Shown here: positions 49,837 to 58,787 of the stretch, piece after piece
Numbering within the stretch: position 1 is the first letter of the stretch
Layout: each line of letters opens with the position of its first letter
Assembly (NCBI RefSeq): GCF_017368795.1
Contig: NZ_JAFNLL010000004.1
Location: 1 to 64,000 of the forward strand
Direction: 5' to 3'
DNA length: 64,000 bases
Source: Arthrobacter cavernae
GTDB lineage: Bacteria > Actinomycetota > Actinomycetes > Actinomycetales > Micrococcaceae
Notes under the pieces: model-generated
The model's database searches: none
What the model saw: the letters and a program-made list of their open reading frames with translations, nothing else
What the model was told of the DNA's origin: nothing
Translations under genes and position numbers: made by a program

Positions 49837-50253
49837 ATGCGGATGGAGTATGCGACGGCGGTGCTCGCGCTGGTGGACCTCATCCCGCCAGGCGCGGCCG
49901 TGTCCTACGGGGATGTCGCCGAATTGCTCGGGGCCGGAGGACCCCGCCAGGTGGGCTCGGTCATGAGCCACTACGGAAGCTCCGTGGCCTGGTGGCGCGT
50001 CCTGAGGGCCAGCGGTGAGGCCCCGCCCGGGCACGAGGCGGAGGCGCTGCGGCACTACCTCGTGGAATCCACACCCTTGCATGGCGCCTACGAGGCGTTT
50101 TCGCGCACGGGAGAGGGCCGCTGGCGCGTTGACCTGACGCTGGCCCGCTGGGCCCCTGAGGACGCCGATTTCGACAGTATTGATGTGATCTCGGACCAGT
50201 TGGAGCGTCAGGTTCATAAATTGTCGGTGCCCGATGATGAAATGACTGTGTGA
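49837..50253 (+). CDS. Alkyltransferase-like (ATL) DNA-repair protein
   Basis: A 138-residue protein with the DNA-binding domain of O6-alkylguanine-DNA alkyltransferases. Tyr24 in VSYGDVAELLG and Arg37 in GGPRQVGSVM correspond to the nucleotide-flipping residues. The catalytic PCHR is AWWR (51-54), with Trp52 in place of the reactive Cys, so it cannot transfer the alkyl group. ATL proteins bind alkylated guanine and recruit excision repair. ATG 49843 is an alternative start. Its stop overlaps the adnA start as GTGA, tying it to the recombination helicase-nuclease. The C-terminal 50 residues are longer than in short ATL proteins. Confidence 0.88.
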   Translation: MRMEYATAVLALVDLIPPGAAVSYGDVAELLGAGGPRQVGSVMSHYGSSVAWWRVLRASGEAPPGHEAEALRHYLVESTPLHGAYEAFSRTGEGRWRVDLTLARWAPEDADFDSIDVISDQLERQVHKLSVPDDEMTV

Positions 50254-53200
50254 CCGCTCCAGCCTCGAAAACACGCCAAGCCCCAGGCGGGCTTCGCCTG
50301 CTCCCTCCGCGTGGGAACCACCATGCGGCGCCGGTCCTTTCGCCTGACCAGCTCGCCGTCGTCGAACTTCCGCAGGGATCGGGCCCTGTGCTCGTGCCTG
50401 GCGCACCGGGTACCGGGAAGTCCACGGTGCTGGTGGAAGCTGCCGTCCGGCGCGTTCAGCAGGGCTCCGTGGATCCCGAGCGGATCCTCATCCTGGCCCC
50501 TGGCCGGCACGCCGCGGACGCCCTGCGGGACGCGTTCACAGGCCGGTTGGACCGGAGCCTGAGCACCACACCGGCACGCACCTGGGCGTCGTATGCCTTC
50601 GATCTGATCCGGCGGGCCAAGGCGGAGGGCGTTTTGCCGCTGCAGCGTCCGCCCAAGCTGCTGTCCGGACCGGAACAGGACCTCATCATCAAGGAACTGC
50701 TGGACGGGCATTCCGTCCCCGGCTCTGAACTTCCTTGGCCGGAGGAGCTGTCGGCCGCACTCCCTACGCGCGGCTTCAGGGATGAGGTCCGCCAGCTCTT
50801 TGACCGGATCATCGAATCCGGACGCACCGCCGATGACCTTGTGGGCCTGGCCTACGAATGCGGCCGTCCCGACTGGATGGCGGCCGCCGAGCTCTACGCC
50901 GAGTACCGCGATGTCCTGGACCTGCGCATGCCGGAGGCCTTCGACCCCGCCGGCATCATCACGGCAGCACGCCAGATCTTCCAGGACTCCCCGGGCTTTC
51001 TGGCCGCGGAACGGGAACGCCTGCAGCTGATCCTGGTGGATGACATCCAGGAGGCAAACCCGGCCGTCTTCGAGCTCCTTGCGGACATCGCCGAGGGCAA
51101 AGACGTCCTCGTGGCGTCTTCGCCGGACACTGTGGTGCAGGGCTTCCGCGGTGCCCGCCCGGATCTGGTCGCCGAGCTCCCGGGCTTGCTCCGCGGTGGC
51201 GGGCCTGCGGTACGCGAACTGCCGCTGTGGCAGACCCACCGGCACCGGCCCTTGGTAGCCGAAGCCTGGACGCGCGTGGCCGCCCGTATTTCCCAACGCT
51301 CCGGCGGCCAGCTGGCCCGTCGCCTGGAACAGCCGGAGGCAGGCACAGTGGATCCTCGGGACAAGGAGCACGAGAACACGGGACGGAACACGCCGGAAGG
51401 GTGCGTGGAAGGCCACGTCCTGCCCTCCCCGGTCCATGAACTCCGCTACGTCGCCCAGCGCATCCTTGAAGCCCAGCTGCACGACGGCAGGGAATTCGGC
51501 GACATCGCCGTGATCGTGCGCAACGGCGGCCAGATCGCCCAGCTGCAGAGGTACCTCGTGGGCCACGGCATCCCCGTACGCGTTCCCGTGGCCGACACCG
51601 CTGTCCGCGACGAGGTCGCCGTGCGTCCCCTCCTCGAGATCTTCGGCGTCGTGCTGGACCAGGAGTTGCTCACGCCTGAAGCTGCTGTTTCGTTGCTGAC
51701 GTCCCGGATCGGCGGGGCCACTGCCATCGAGCTGCGCCGGCTCCGGCAATCCCTGCGCCGGGAGGAGCTCCTTGGCGGCGGCGGACGCTCAAGCGACGCC
51801 CTCCTGGTCGAGGCACTGCTCGAGCCCGGAGCACTGGCCACGCTCGGCGTCGAGGGCAGCTCGGCGCGCAGGCTCGCCCGCATGATCCAGGCCGGTAAAG
51901 CCGCTGCCGCCGGGGCAGGAGCCAACGCCGAAACCGTACTCTGGGCCCTGTGGCAGGCCACCGGGCTGTCTTCCCGTTGGGCAGAAGCAGCCCTCGACGG
52001 CGGAGCGGCCGGCTCCCGTGCTGACCGGGACCTGGACGCCATGATGGCGTTGTTCTATACGGCCGAGCGCTTCGTGGACCAGCTCCCCGGTGCGGGCCCT
52101 CAGCAGTTCCTCGAGTATCTGCTGAGCCAGGAACTGCCCATGGATACGCTCGCGGCCCGGGCGCAGCTGGAAGAGTCCGTGGAACTCATGACCCCGGCCA
52201 GTGCGGCCGGGCGTGAATGGCCCATGGTTATAGTCGCCGGACTTCAGGAAGGGGTGTGGCCCAACACCCGGCTCCGTGGCGAGCTGCTGGGCAGCACGTT
52301 GTTTGCCGACGCCGTTGAACATGGTGTGGAGCATGCCCTGCAACGTGGCCCCCAGAGCCGGCTCCGGGACATCCGCTACGACGAGCTCCGGAGTTTTTCC
52401 ACGGCTGTCTCGCGGGCACGCGAGGTGCTGATCTGCACGGCTGTTTCCTCCGAGGACGAGCAGCCCTCGCCCTTCCTGGATTACGCGGCACCTCTGCCCC
52501 CGAACACGTACCTGCGTGACTACACTCCGGTGGGCCGGCCGCTGACGCTACGCGCACTTGTGGCCGAGCTCAGGCAAAATGTGCAGCTGGGCTGCTCCGG
52601 CGTATCCGCCGGGGACGGCGATGCTACAGGGAGCACCGGGGCGTCGGCAGAAGCTAGGGAAGCCGCCCGTGTGCTGGCCCGGCTGGCCACCGAGTTCCAC
52701 CCGGTGCCGGGCGCCCATCCTGACTCCTGGTGGGGACTGGCTCCGCTCAGCAGCGCCGAGCCCGTCGTTCCCCCAGGCGGGACGGTCTTCGTTTCCCCGT
52801 CGAAGGTGGAGTCGGTGCACAAGTCTCCACTGGACTGGCTTGTGCAGGCCGCGGGCGGCGAAGCCGCCACGGATTTTGCCCGGAGCCTGGGGACACTGGT
52901 GCACGGGATCGCCCAGGAACTGCCTGATGCTTCCGGTTCCGAGTACGTTGCCGAGCTAGTGCGCCGCTGGCCGTCACTGGGCATGAAGGACAACTGGGAA
53001 GGCAAACTGGACTACCGCCGGGCCGAACTGATGGTCCGCAAGCTGGCCCAGTACGTTCTGCTGATGCGCAGCGAGGGCAGGAGCCTGGTCGGCGTTGAAC
53101 ACGACTTCGAGGTGACCCTGCCGGATGTCCGGCTGGGTGGGCAGCTGGATGGACAGGAACGCGGCACAGAAGACTCTGGTGTGAAGGACGCGACGCGCCA

Positions 53201-53699
53201 TGCAGTGCTCCGCGGCCAGGTGGACCGCTTGGAGATCGACGCCGCGGGCAGGCTGGTGATCGTGGACCTCAAAACGGGCAAACACCAGCCCGGCAAGGCC
53301 GAGGTGGCCCGCCACCCACAGTTGGGCGCCTACCAGGCTGCGGTGCTCCAGGGTGCCTTCAAGGACGCCGGAGCCGGCGAAGGTGGGCCTGAGCAGTCCT
53401 CGGCACACGAACAATCGGCAGCACACGAGCAGCCCACGGCGCCGGAGGAACACCGCCCGGGAGGTGCCGTGCTGGCGCAGCTCGGCACCTCGACTAAGAG
53501 CCCCGCCATACAGCAGCAGGAAGCGCTGGATCCCCAGGACAACTGGGCCCAGGACCTTGTCAATGAAGCCGCCGTGCTGATGGCAGCAGGAACCTTCGAA
53601 GCCCGCCATGACCCCGCCAAGGGCAGCCACGGCGGCCACGGCTGCAGGCTCCCGGACGTCTGCCCGCTATGCGCCAGAGGAAAGCAGGTCACCGAATGA
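50250..53699 (+). CDS. adnA: AdnA subunit of the AdnAB helicase-nuclease
   Basis: AdnA pairs with AdnB to resect DNA double-strand breaks. The 1149-residue protein has a UvrD-like motor in its N-terminal half, with Walker A GAPGTGKST at 51-59. The Walker B is LILVDDIQEAN, a DDIQ in place of the usual DExQ, suggesting a weaker motor. A RecB-type nuclease occupies the C-terminal ~250 residues: LVHGIAQEL, GQVDRLEIDAAGRLVIVDLKTGK with the metal Asp near 1005, and HPQLGAYQ. Cys residues near the end (GCRLPDVCPLCARG) may bind metal. GTG at 50250 overlaps the ATL stop, and the TGA overlaps adnB (ATGA). Confidence 0.92.
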   Translation: MTAPASKTRQAPGGLRLLPPRGNHHAAPVLSPDQLAVVELPQGSGPVLVPGAPGTGKSTVLVEAAVRRVQQGSVDPERILILAPGRHAADALRDAFTGRLDRSLSTTPARTWASYAFDLIRRAKAEGVLPLQRPPKLLSGPEQDLIIKELLDGHSVPGSELPWPEELSAALPTRGFRDEVRQLFDRIIESGRTADDLVGLAYECGRPDWMAAAELYAEYRDVLDLRMPEAFDPAGIITAARQIFQDSPGFLAAERERLQLILVDDIQEANPAVFELLADIAEGKDVLVASSPDTVVQGFRGARPDLVAELPGLLRGGGPAVRELPLWQTHRHRPLVAEAWTRVAARISQRSGGQLARRLEQPEAGTVDPRDKEHENTGRNTPEGCVEGHVLPSPVHELRYVAQRILEAQLHDGREFGDIAVIVRNGGQIAQLQRYLVGHGIPVRVPVADTAVRDEVAVRPLLEIFGVVLDQELLTPEAAVSLLTSRIGGATAIELRRLRQSLRREELLGGGGRSSDALLVEALLEPGALATLGVEGSSARRLARMIQAGKAAAAGAGANAETVLWALWQATGLSSRWAEAALDGGAAGSRADRDLDAMMALFYTAERFVDQLPGAGPQQFLEYLLSQELPMDTLAARAQLEESVELMTPASAAGREWPMVIVAGLQEGVWPNTRLRGELLGSTLFADAVEHGVEHALQRGPQSRLRDIRYDELRSFSTAVSRAREVLICTAVSSEDEQPSPFLDYAAPLPPNTYLRDYTPVGRPLTLRALVAELRQNVQLGCSGVSAGDGDATGSTGASAEAREAARVLARLATEFHPVPGAHPDSWWGLAPLSSAEPVVPPGGTVFVSPSKVESVHKSPLDWLVQAAGGEAATDFARSLGTLVHGIAQELPDASGSEYVAELVRRWPSLGMKDNWEGKLDYRRAELMVRKLAQYVLLMRSEGRSLVGVEHDFEVTLPDVRLGGQLDGQERGTEDSGVKDATRHAVLRGQVDRLEIDAAGRLVIVDLKTGKHQPGKAEVARHPQLGAYQAAVLQGAFKDAGAGEGGPEQSSAHEQSAAHEQPTAPEEHRPGGAVLAQLGTSTKSPAIQQQEALDPQDNWAQDLVNEAAVLMAAGTFEARHDPAKGSHGGHGCRLPDVCPLCARGKQVTE

Positions 53700-56600
53700 C
53701 CACCGAAATTCTGACAGGCATCGCTGCCGGCGCCACCGGCGGTCCCGCTCCGCTTCCGGAGCCACGGTTCTCGCCGTCGGAGCTTGCCGCCATCCTGGGC
53801 GAATCGAACCGGCCTACCGCGGAACAGGCCGACATTATCGCATCGCCCCTGACGCCGCGGCTCGTGATCGCCGGTGCGGGCTCCGGAAAGACGGCCACCA
53901 TGGCAGACCGCGTAGTCTGGCTCGTCGCCAACGGCTGGGTGCGCCCCGAAGAAGTCCTGGGAGTCACCTTCACCCGCAAGGCGGCGGGCGAACTCGCAAG
54001 CCGCATCCGGGCCAAGCTTGCCACCCTGCAGCGCGTCGCAGCAGCAGACGACGGCGGGCTCGGCTTCCCCGAGGGACTGCTGAACGCCGACGACCTTGAA
54101 CCCAAGGTCTCCACCTACCACTCCTACGCGAGCGGCATCGTCTCCGACTACGGCCTGCGGCTGGGCATCGAGCGTGACGTTGTGCTACTCGGCGGGGCGC
54201 AGGCCTGGCAGTTGGCCAGTGAGGTCGTGGAGTCCTACGACGGCGAGTACGAGCACTTCACCGCCGCGAAATCCACACTGGTGAATGCCGTCATGCAGCT
54301 GGCCAGCGAATGCGCCGAACACCTGCAGGACCCGGCCGATGTCCGCGAATGGGTGCTGGAACGGGTGCAGACCTTTGAACAACTGCCGTACGTCGCCGGC
54401 GCCAAGAAGAATCCCACGCAGGCGGCCCTCACGATGTCGGCGATGCTGCGGACCCGGGCCAGCGTAGCCGACATGGTGACGCGGTACCAGGACGCCAAAC
54501 GGACCCGCGGCGTGCTCGACTTCGGCGACTTGGTGGCCCTTGCCGCCCGCATCGCCAGTGACATCCCCCTGGCCGCGGCAAGCGAACGGGCCCGGTACAA
54601 GGTGGTTCTCCTGGACGAGTTCCAGGACACCTCGCACGCCCAGCTGGTGCTCTTTTCCCGGCTCTTCGGCGGCGGACATGCCGTCACTGCCGTGGGCGAC
54701 CCCAACCAGTCGATCTACGGCTTCCGTGGCGCCTCCGCGGGACAGCTGTTCCATTTTGTGCAGGAATTCCCAGTCCGCGATGAAGCGGCGGGCAACGGGG
54801 CGGAGTCCTACTCCGTGGCGCCGACGTCCTATCTGACCACCGCCTGGCGCAACGGCCGCAACATCCTGGCCGCCGCCAACCTCATCTCGGCCCCGCTCAA
54901 CAAGGCAGCCGCCAGGCAGGGGCCGGCAGGGGAGAAGGGCAACACCAAGGACGTATCCGTGCCTGCCCTGCAGCCGAGCCCCGCCGCAGTGGATGGCGGC
55001 GTCGTCCTGGGACGTTTCGCCACTGACGTGGACGAGGCCGCGGCGCTGGCAAAGGACGTCCGCCGCTACCGGCGCACGGTCTTCGAAACGGAGAAGGACG
55101 GCACCGCGGTACGGCCCACCATGGCCGTGTTGTGCCGCCGGAGGGCACAGATGGACTGCCTCCGGCGCGAGTTCGAAGTCCAGGGCATTCCCTACGAGAT
55201 CGTCGGACTCGGTGGACTGCTGGACACCCCCGAGATCGTTGACCTTGTGGCCACCCTGCGAGTCCTGGCCGACCCCGGCCGCTCGGACGCCTTGATGAGG
55301 CTCCTTGCAGGGGCCAGGTGGCGCCTCGGTCCCGCGGACCTCATGGCCTTCAGCGACTGGTCCAGGTTCCTGGCACGCCGCCGCGCCAGGTCCGAGGCCG
55401 GTCAGGCCGGGACCGACGCCGACGAATCCCTCGCCGAAACTGTGGTGCAGAGCGACATCACGGACGCAGCGAGCCTTGTGGAGGCCCTGGACTTTCTGCC
55501 GCGGCCGGGATGGGTATCAGGACATGGCCGCTCGCTGAGCGAGCCGGCGCTCGATCGCCTTGCCCTGCTGTCGGAGGAGCTGCGGGCGCTGCGCAGTTTC
55601 ATCGGCGACGACCTCACCACACTGCTGGGCGAAGTGGAACGCGCCATGCTCCTGGACATCGAAGTTGCGGCGAAGCCCGGGACCAGCATCCACCAGGCAC
55701 GCCGCAACCTCGACGCCTTCCATGACGCGGCGGCCGGCTTCCTGCAGACATCGCAGCGGATCGACCTGCTGGCCTTCCTTGGCTGGTTGGAAGCTGCCGC
55801 CGTCGAAGAGCGCGGCCTGGACATGGCTGCTGCGGAAGCAAGCCGGGAAGCGGTCCAGCTGCTGACCGTCCATGCCTCCAAAGGGCTGGAATGGGACGTT
55901 GTGTTTGTGCCCGGGCTCAATGCCGGCTCCTTCCCGAGCAGCTGGGATTCCCGGTGGAGCAGCGGCGCGGCAGCCCTGCCGTGGCCGTTGCGCGGGGACA
56001 GAGCCGATCTCCCGCGGTGGGACCTGGACCAAGTGGACCAGAAAGGCTGGCTCGACGCCGAGAAGGACTTCAAAGCCGACGTCCAGCACCACGGCGAATC
56101 AGAAGAACGCCGGCTGGCCTACGTGGCCTACACCCGCGCGAAGTTCGTGCTCTGGACCTCCAGCGCGGCCTGGAACGGTTCGCGGGCGGGCATCTCTGAG
56201 ATGTCGCCCTTCCTGGCCGAGCTGGCGCCACTGGCCGGAATCGACGACGGCGGCACCGGAGAAACGCAGGAGCCGGCCGCCCCGCAGCCTTCAGCCGCGA
56301 ATGCCGCGGTAGTCCATGCTGACTCGGTGGCAGAGGAATCCCTTCCGGAGGAGAGCCCCTTGACCAGCACCCTGGAAGTGGCACTGTTCCCCTACGATCC
56401 CTTGGAGGGCCCCAGCGATCCACGGACCGGCGAACGGCTCCGCCTGGTGCCGGGGCGGCGTGCCGCAATGGACGCCTCCGCAGCCCTCGTGCGCGCAGCT
56501 ATTCAGGACCATGCGTCCATCACGGACCCTGAATCCGGACTGCCGCAACACCCGGATGCCGCGTCCCTGCAGGGCGCAGCCGCAGGATGGGCCGCCGAAG

Positions 56601-57280
56601 CAGAACTCCTCCTGGAGCGCCGCCGGCGCCGATCAACCATGCAGGATGTGCACCTTCCCGGCCATATCTCGGCGTCGATGTTTGTGGACCTTGGCGATGA
56701 CCCCGCGGCCGTCCTGACGCAGCTCCGCCGTCCCGTGCCGCGGGAGCCGGGGATTTCGGCGCGCAAAGGCACGGCCTTCCATGCCTGGGTGGAGGAGCAC
56801 TTCGGAACCACCGGCATGCTGGACTTGGGCGAAGCCCCCGGCCCGGATGCCCACATCGACGAGGCCTATGGCCTGGACGACATGGTTGCCACGTTCAAGG
56901 AATCCGAGTGGGCCCACCGTGCCCCCGCGTTCGTTGAGGTGGCGGTGGAAACAAGGATCGGCGACGTGGTTGTCCGCGGGCGCATCGATGCCGTGTTCCG
57001 CGGCGCCGACGGGCGGTGGGAGCTTGTTGACTGGAAGACGGGGCGGCGTCCCTCGGGGAAGCAGCTCGGAATCCGTGCCGTGCAGCTGGCCGTCTACCGG
57101 CTGGCCTGGGCCCGCCTGAAGGGTGTTCCCCTGGAGGACGTCAGCGCGGCGTTCTACTACGTCGCTGACGACGCCGTGGTCCGCCCCCATGACCTCGGCA
57201 CCGCAGAGGAACTGGAGAGCATCATCAGCAAGGCTTTGGACGGCCAGGGCCTCCCGGAGAAAGGCCTGGCCGGGGCCTAA
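53696..57280 (+). CDS. adnB: AdnB subunit of the AdnAB helicase-nuclease
   Basis: The lead motor and second nuclease of AdnAB, 1194 residues. SF1A helicase motifs are intact: Walker A AGAGSGKTATM (60-66), VTFTRKAAGEL, LLDEFQDTSHAQL, VGDPNQSIYGFRGA, LTVHASKGLEWDVVFVPGL and RLAYVAYTRAK. The C-terminal RecB nuclease has GTAFHAWVEEHF, GRIDAVFRGADGRWELVDWKTGRRP (about 1095-1117) and VQLAVYRLAWARL. A linker of about 100 residues rich in Ala/Glu/Pro (near 860-960) separates motor and nuclease. ATG at 53696 overlaps the adnA stop. The end overlaps the convergent phosphotransferase stop by 4 bases. Confidence 0.94.
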   Translation: MTTEILTGIAAGATGGPAPLPEPRFSPSELAAILGESNRPTAEQADIIASPLTPRLVIAGAGSGKTATMADRVVWLVANGWVRPEEVLGVTFTRKAAGELASRIRAKLATLQRVAAADDGGLGFPEGLLNADDLEPKVSTYHSYASGIVSDYGLRLGIERDVVLLGGAQAWQLASEVVESYDGEYEHFTAAKSTLVNAVMQLASECAEHLQDPADVREWVLERVQTFEQLPYVAGAKKNPTQAALTMSAMLRTRASVADMVTRYQDAKRTRGVLDFGDLVALAARIASDIPLAAASERARYKVVLLDEFQDTSHAQLVLFSRLFGGGHAVTAVGDPNQSIYGFRGASAGQLFHFVQEFPVRDEAAGNGAESYSVAPTSYLTTAWRNGRNILAAANLISAPLNKAAARQGPAGEKGNTKDVSVPALQPSPAAVDGGVVLGRFATDVDEAAALAKDVRRYRRTVFETEKDGTAVRPTMAVLCRRRAQMDCLRREFEVQGIPYEIVGLGGLLDTPEIVDLVATLRVLADPGRSDALMRLLAGARWRLGPADLMAFSDWSRFLARRRARSEAGQAGTDADESLAETVVQSDITDAASLVEALDFLPRPGWVSGHGRSLSEPALDRLALLSEELRALRSFIGDDLTTLLGEVERAMLLDIEVAAKPGTSIHQARRNLDAFHDAAAGFLQTSQRIDLLAFLGWLEAAAVEERGLDMAAAEASREAVQLLTVHASKGLEWDVVFVPGLNAGSFPSSWDSRWSSGAAALPWPLRGDRADLPRWDLDQVDQKGWLDAEKDFKADVQHHGESEERRLAYVAYTRAKFVLWTSSAAWNGSRAGISEMSPFLAELAPLAGIDDGGTGETQEPAAPQPSAANAAVVHADSVAEESLPEESPLTSTLEVALFPYDPLEGPSDPRTGERLRLVPGRRAAMDASAALVRAAIQDHASITDPESGLPQHPDAASLQGAAAGWAAEAELLLERRRRRSTMQDVHLPGHISASMFVDLGDDPAAVLTQLRRPVPREPGISARKGTAFHAWVEEHFGTTGMLDLGEAPGPDAHIDEAYGLDDMVATFKESEWAHRAPAFVEVAVETRIGDVVVRGRIDAVFRGADGRWELVDWKTGRRPSGKQLGIRAVQLAVYRLAWARLKGVPLEDVSAAFYYVADDAVVRPHDLGTAEELESIISKALDGQGLPEKGLAGA

Positions 57281-58611
57281 GGGCGTTTCGTTCCTTGGTC
57301 CGGCGCAGGATCCACCACTGCGATGGCTACCGTCGCTGTGTCCTCCACGGAAGTTCCGGAAGTGGGAGTCCCGGAACTGGAAGGTCCGGAAGACCCGCCG
57401 TCGGGCGTTTCCGTTTCGGCGTCCTGTGCCGGCTGTGCCGGCGCGTCAACGTTTGGTCCAGCTTCCGCTGCTGCTGGGCCGTCTTCTGCCGCAGCAGTCT
57501 CGCTCGCGCCTTCCGCTGAAGGAGCCTTGCTCTCCTCAGGCACGGCCGTGACAGTCACAGCGCCGCTTTCCTGCAGGGCGGCGGCCTGCAGGACAGCCGC
57601 GACCGTGACGGGCGCCGGCGTGACGGGTGCCGGGATGTCCGTGACTGTGACGTTCCCGCCGGCCACGGGGGCCTCGTCCTTGGTGAGGGGCAGGCCGCCG
57701 TGTTCCACAATGTCCTCGGCGAGCGAGTGGAGCATGCCCTCGGCTTCGGCCGTCATGTCTTGGTGGCCTGCGGCGATCGCCTTGACCAGATACTGGGCCA
57801 GGGCGAACTCGGCCAGGAGCGCGGCGCGCCTGAGGAGATGGGAGTCCGGGGTGTCCCGGCGGGCCTGCGCGTAATGGTGCAGGACGGCCTGGACGAAGAT
57901 GCTCTCGTTTGATGCCACGAGCCAGGCAAAGTCGTCCGCGGGGTCGCCGATGCGCAGGTCCGTCCACCCCGTGAGGGCGCTGACCTTCCCATCATGGACC
58001 ATCAGATTGTCCTCGTGCAGGTCACCGTGCACCACACAGGGGTTGAAGCGCCAGAGCGCCACTTCCTCGAGGGCGTGCTCCCAGCGGCGCAGCAGTGAGG
58101 GCGGGATCTTCCCTGTGGTGGCGGCCTGGTCCAGCTCATTGAGCTTGCGCTGCCGGAATTCGTTGGCCGAATAGCTCGGAAGGTCGGCGTTGTTCACCAG
58201 CGACAACGGCAGGTCATGCACGGCCGCGAGGGCCCCGCCGATTTCCCGGGCCAGGGAGTCGCCGCCTGCCGACAGCTCCTCGATGCTTTGCACGCTGCCG
58301 TCAAGGTGCGCATACACAAAGGTGGTCAGCGGGCCCAGTCGGACGGTACCGGCGATGGTGGGCATGAGGAAGGGAAGCTCGGCCCGGACGGCAGGGGCGA
58401 AAGCGCGAAGGACCATGAACTCGGTCTCGAGGCGGGCACTGGCCTCCGGATGGCGCGGCGAACGGACCCGCCAGCGCTTGCCCTCCGAATCGAGCAGCAG
58501 CGCCGAATCGAAATCGGCGTCGTCATCGGAGGAAAAGGCGGTGGCCGTCAGGGTCAGGCCGGGCACCGCCGCAGTTGCAACAGCGGCCAGTTCGAGCGGG
58601 GTTCTTCTCAC
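57277..58611 (-). CDS. Aminoglycoside/macrolide phosphotransferase-like protein
   Basis: A 444-residue kinase-fold protein (APH family). The catalytic loop HGDLHEDN (195-202) is intact. The following metal motif, normally IDW, is LTGWTDLRIGDPADDF, with Gly215 where the Mg-binding Asp is expected; Asp218 might substitute. Residues ~320-444 are an Ala/Pro/Glu/Thr-rich tail without clear fold. Drug resistance is not implied; many such genes are housekeeping small-molecule kinases. GTG at 58611 (MRRTPLELAAV) is chosen because TACCGT lies 7 bases upstream; ATG at 58647 is the alternative. It converges with adnB and diverges from nudC. Confidence 0.8.
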   Translation of the reverse strand: MRRTPLELAAVATAAVPGLTLTATAFSSDDDADFDSALLLDSEGKRWRVRSPRHPEASARLETEFMVLRAFAPAVRAELPFLMPTIAGTVRLGPLTTFVYAHLDGSVQSIEELSAGGDSLAREIGGALAAVHDLPLSLVNNADLPSYSANEFRQRKLNELDQAATTGKIPPSLLRRWEHALEEVALWRFNPCVVHGDLHEDNLMVHDGKVSALTGWTDLRIGDPADDFAWLVASNESIFVQAVLHHYAQARRDTPDSHLLRRAALLAEFALAQYLVKAIAAGHQDMTAEAEGMLHSLAEDIVEHGGLPLTKDEAPVAGGNVTVTDIPAPVTPAPVTVAAVLQAAALQESGAVTVTAVPEESKAPSAEGASETAAAEDGPAAAEAGPNVDAPAQPAQDAETETPDGGSSGPSSSGTPTSGTSVEDTATVAIAVVDPAPDQGTKRP

Positions 58612-58618
58612 ATCCTCC

Positions 58619-58624
58619 ACGGTA
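58619..58624 (-). promoter_or_regulatory. Putative -10 box of the phosphotransferase gene (leaderless)
   Basis: TACCGT on the minus strand, 7 bases before the GTG at 58611. It argues for that start over ATG 58647. Confidence 0.4.
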
Positions 58625-58775
58625 GATTGACTGGCGCCTGTGGCCATGATGCAGTGCGGCGAGTCTTGAGATCCGCACAAAATAGGGCCCAAGGGCATCC
58701 CGTCGGCGGAAACCGCAGGCTATTTGGGCCGTTCCGGAGGCTCCGCTCCAAATGTCAATTGTCGGTGCGAGTCAG

Positions 58776-58781
58776 TACGGT
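58776..58781 (+). promoter_or_regulatory. Putative -10 box of nudC-uvrD2 (leaderless)
   Basis: TACGGT, 6 bases before the ATG at 58788. TAGGT lies between but too close to the ATG for a usual ribosome site. Confidence 0.45.
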
Positions 58782-58787
58782 AGGTAC

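Noticed and set aside
57277..58611. Antibiotic-resistance gene
   Set aside because: The fold is phosphotransferase-like, but a key metal residue is missing and the context is housekeeping, so a resistance call is not supported.
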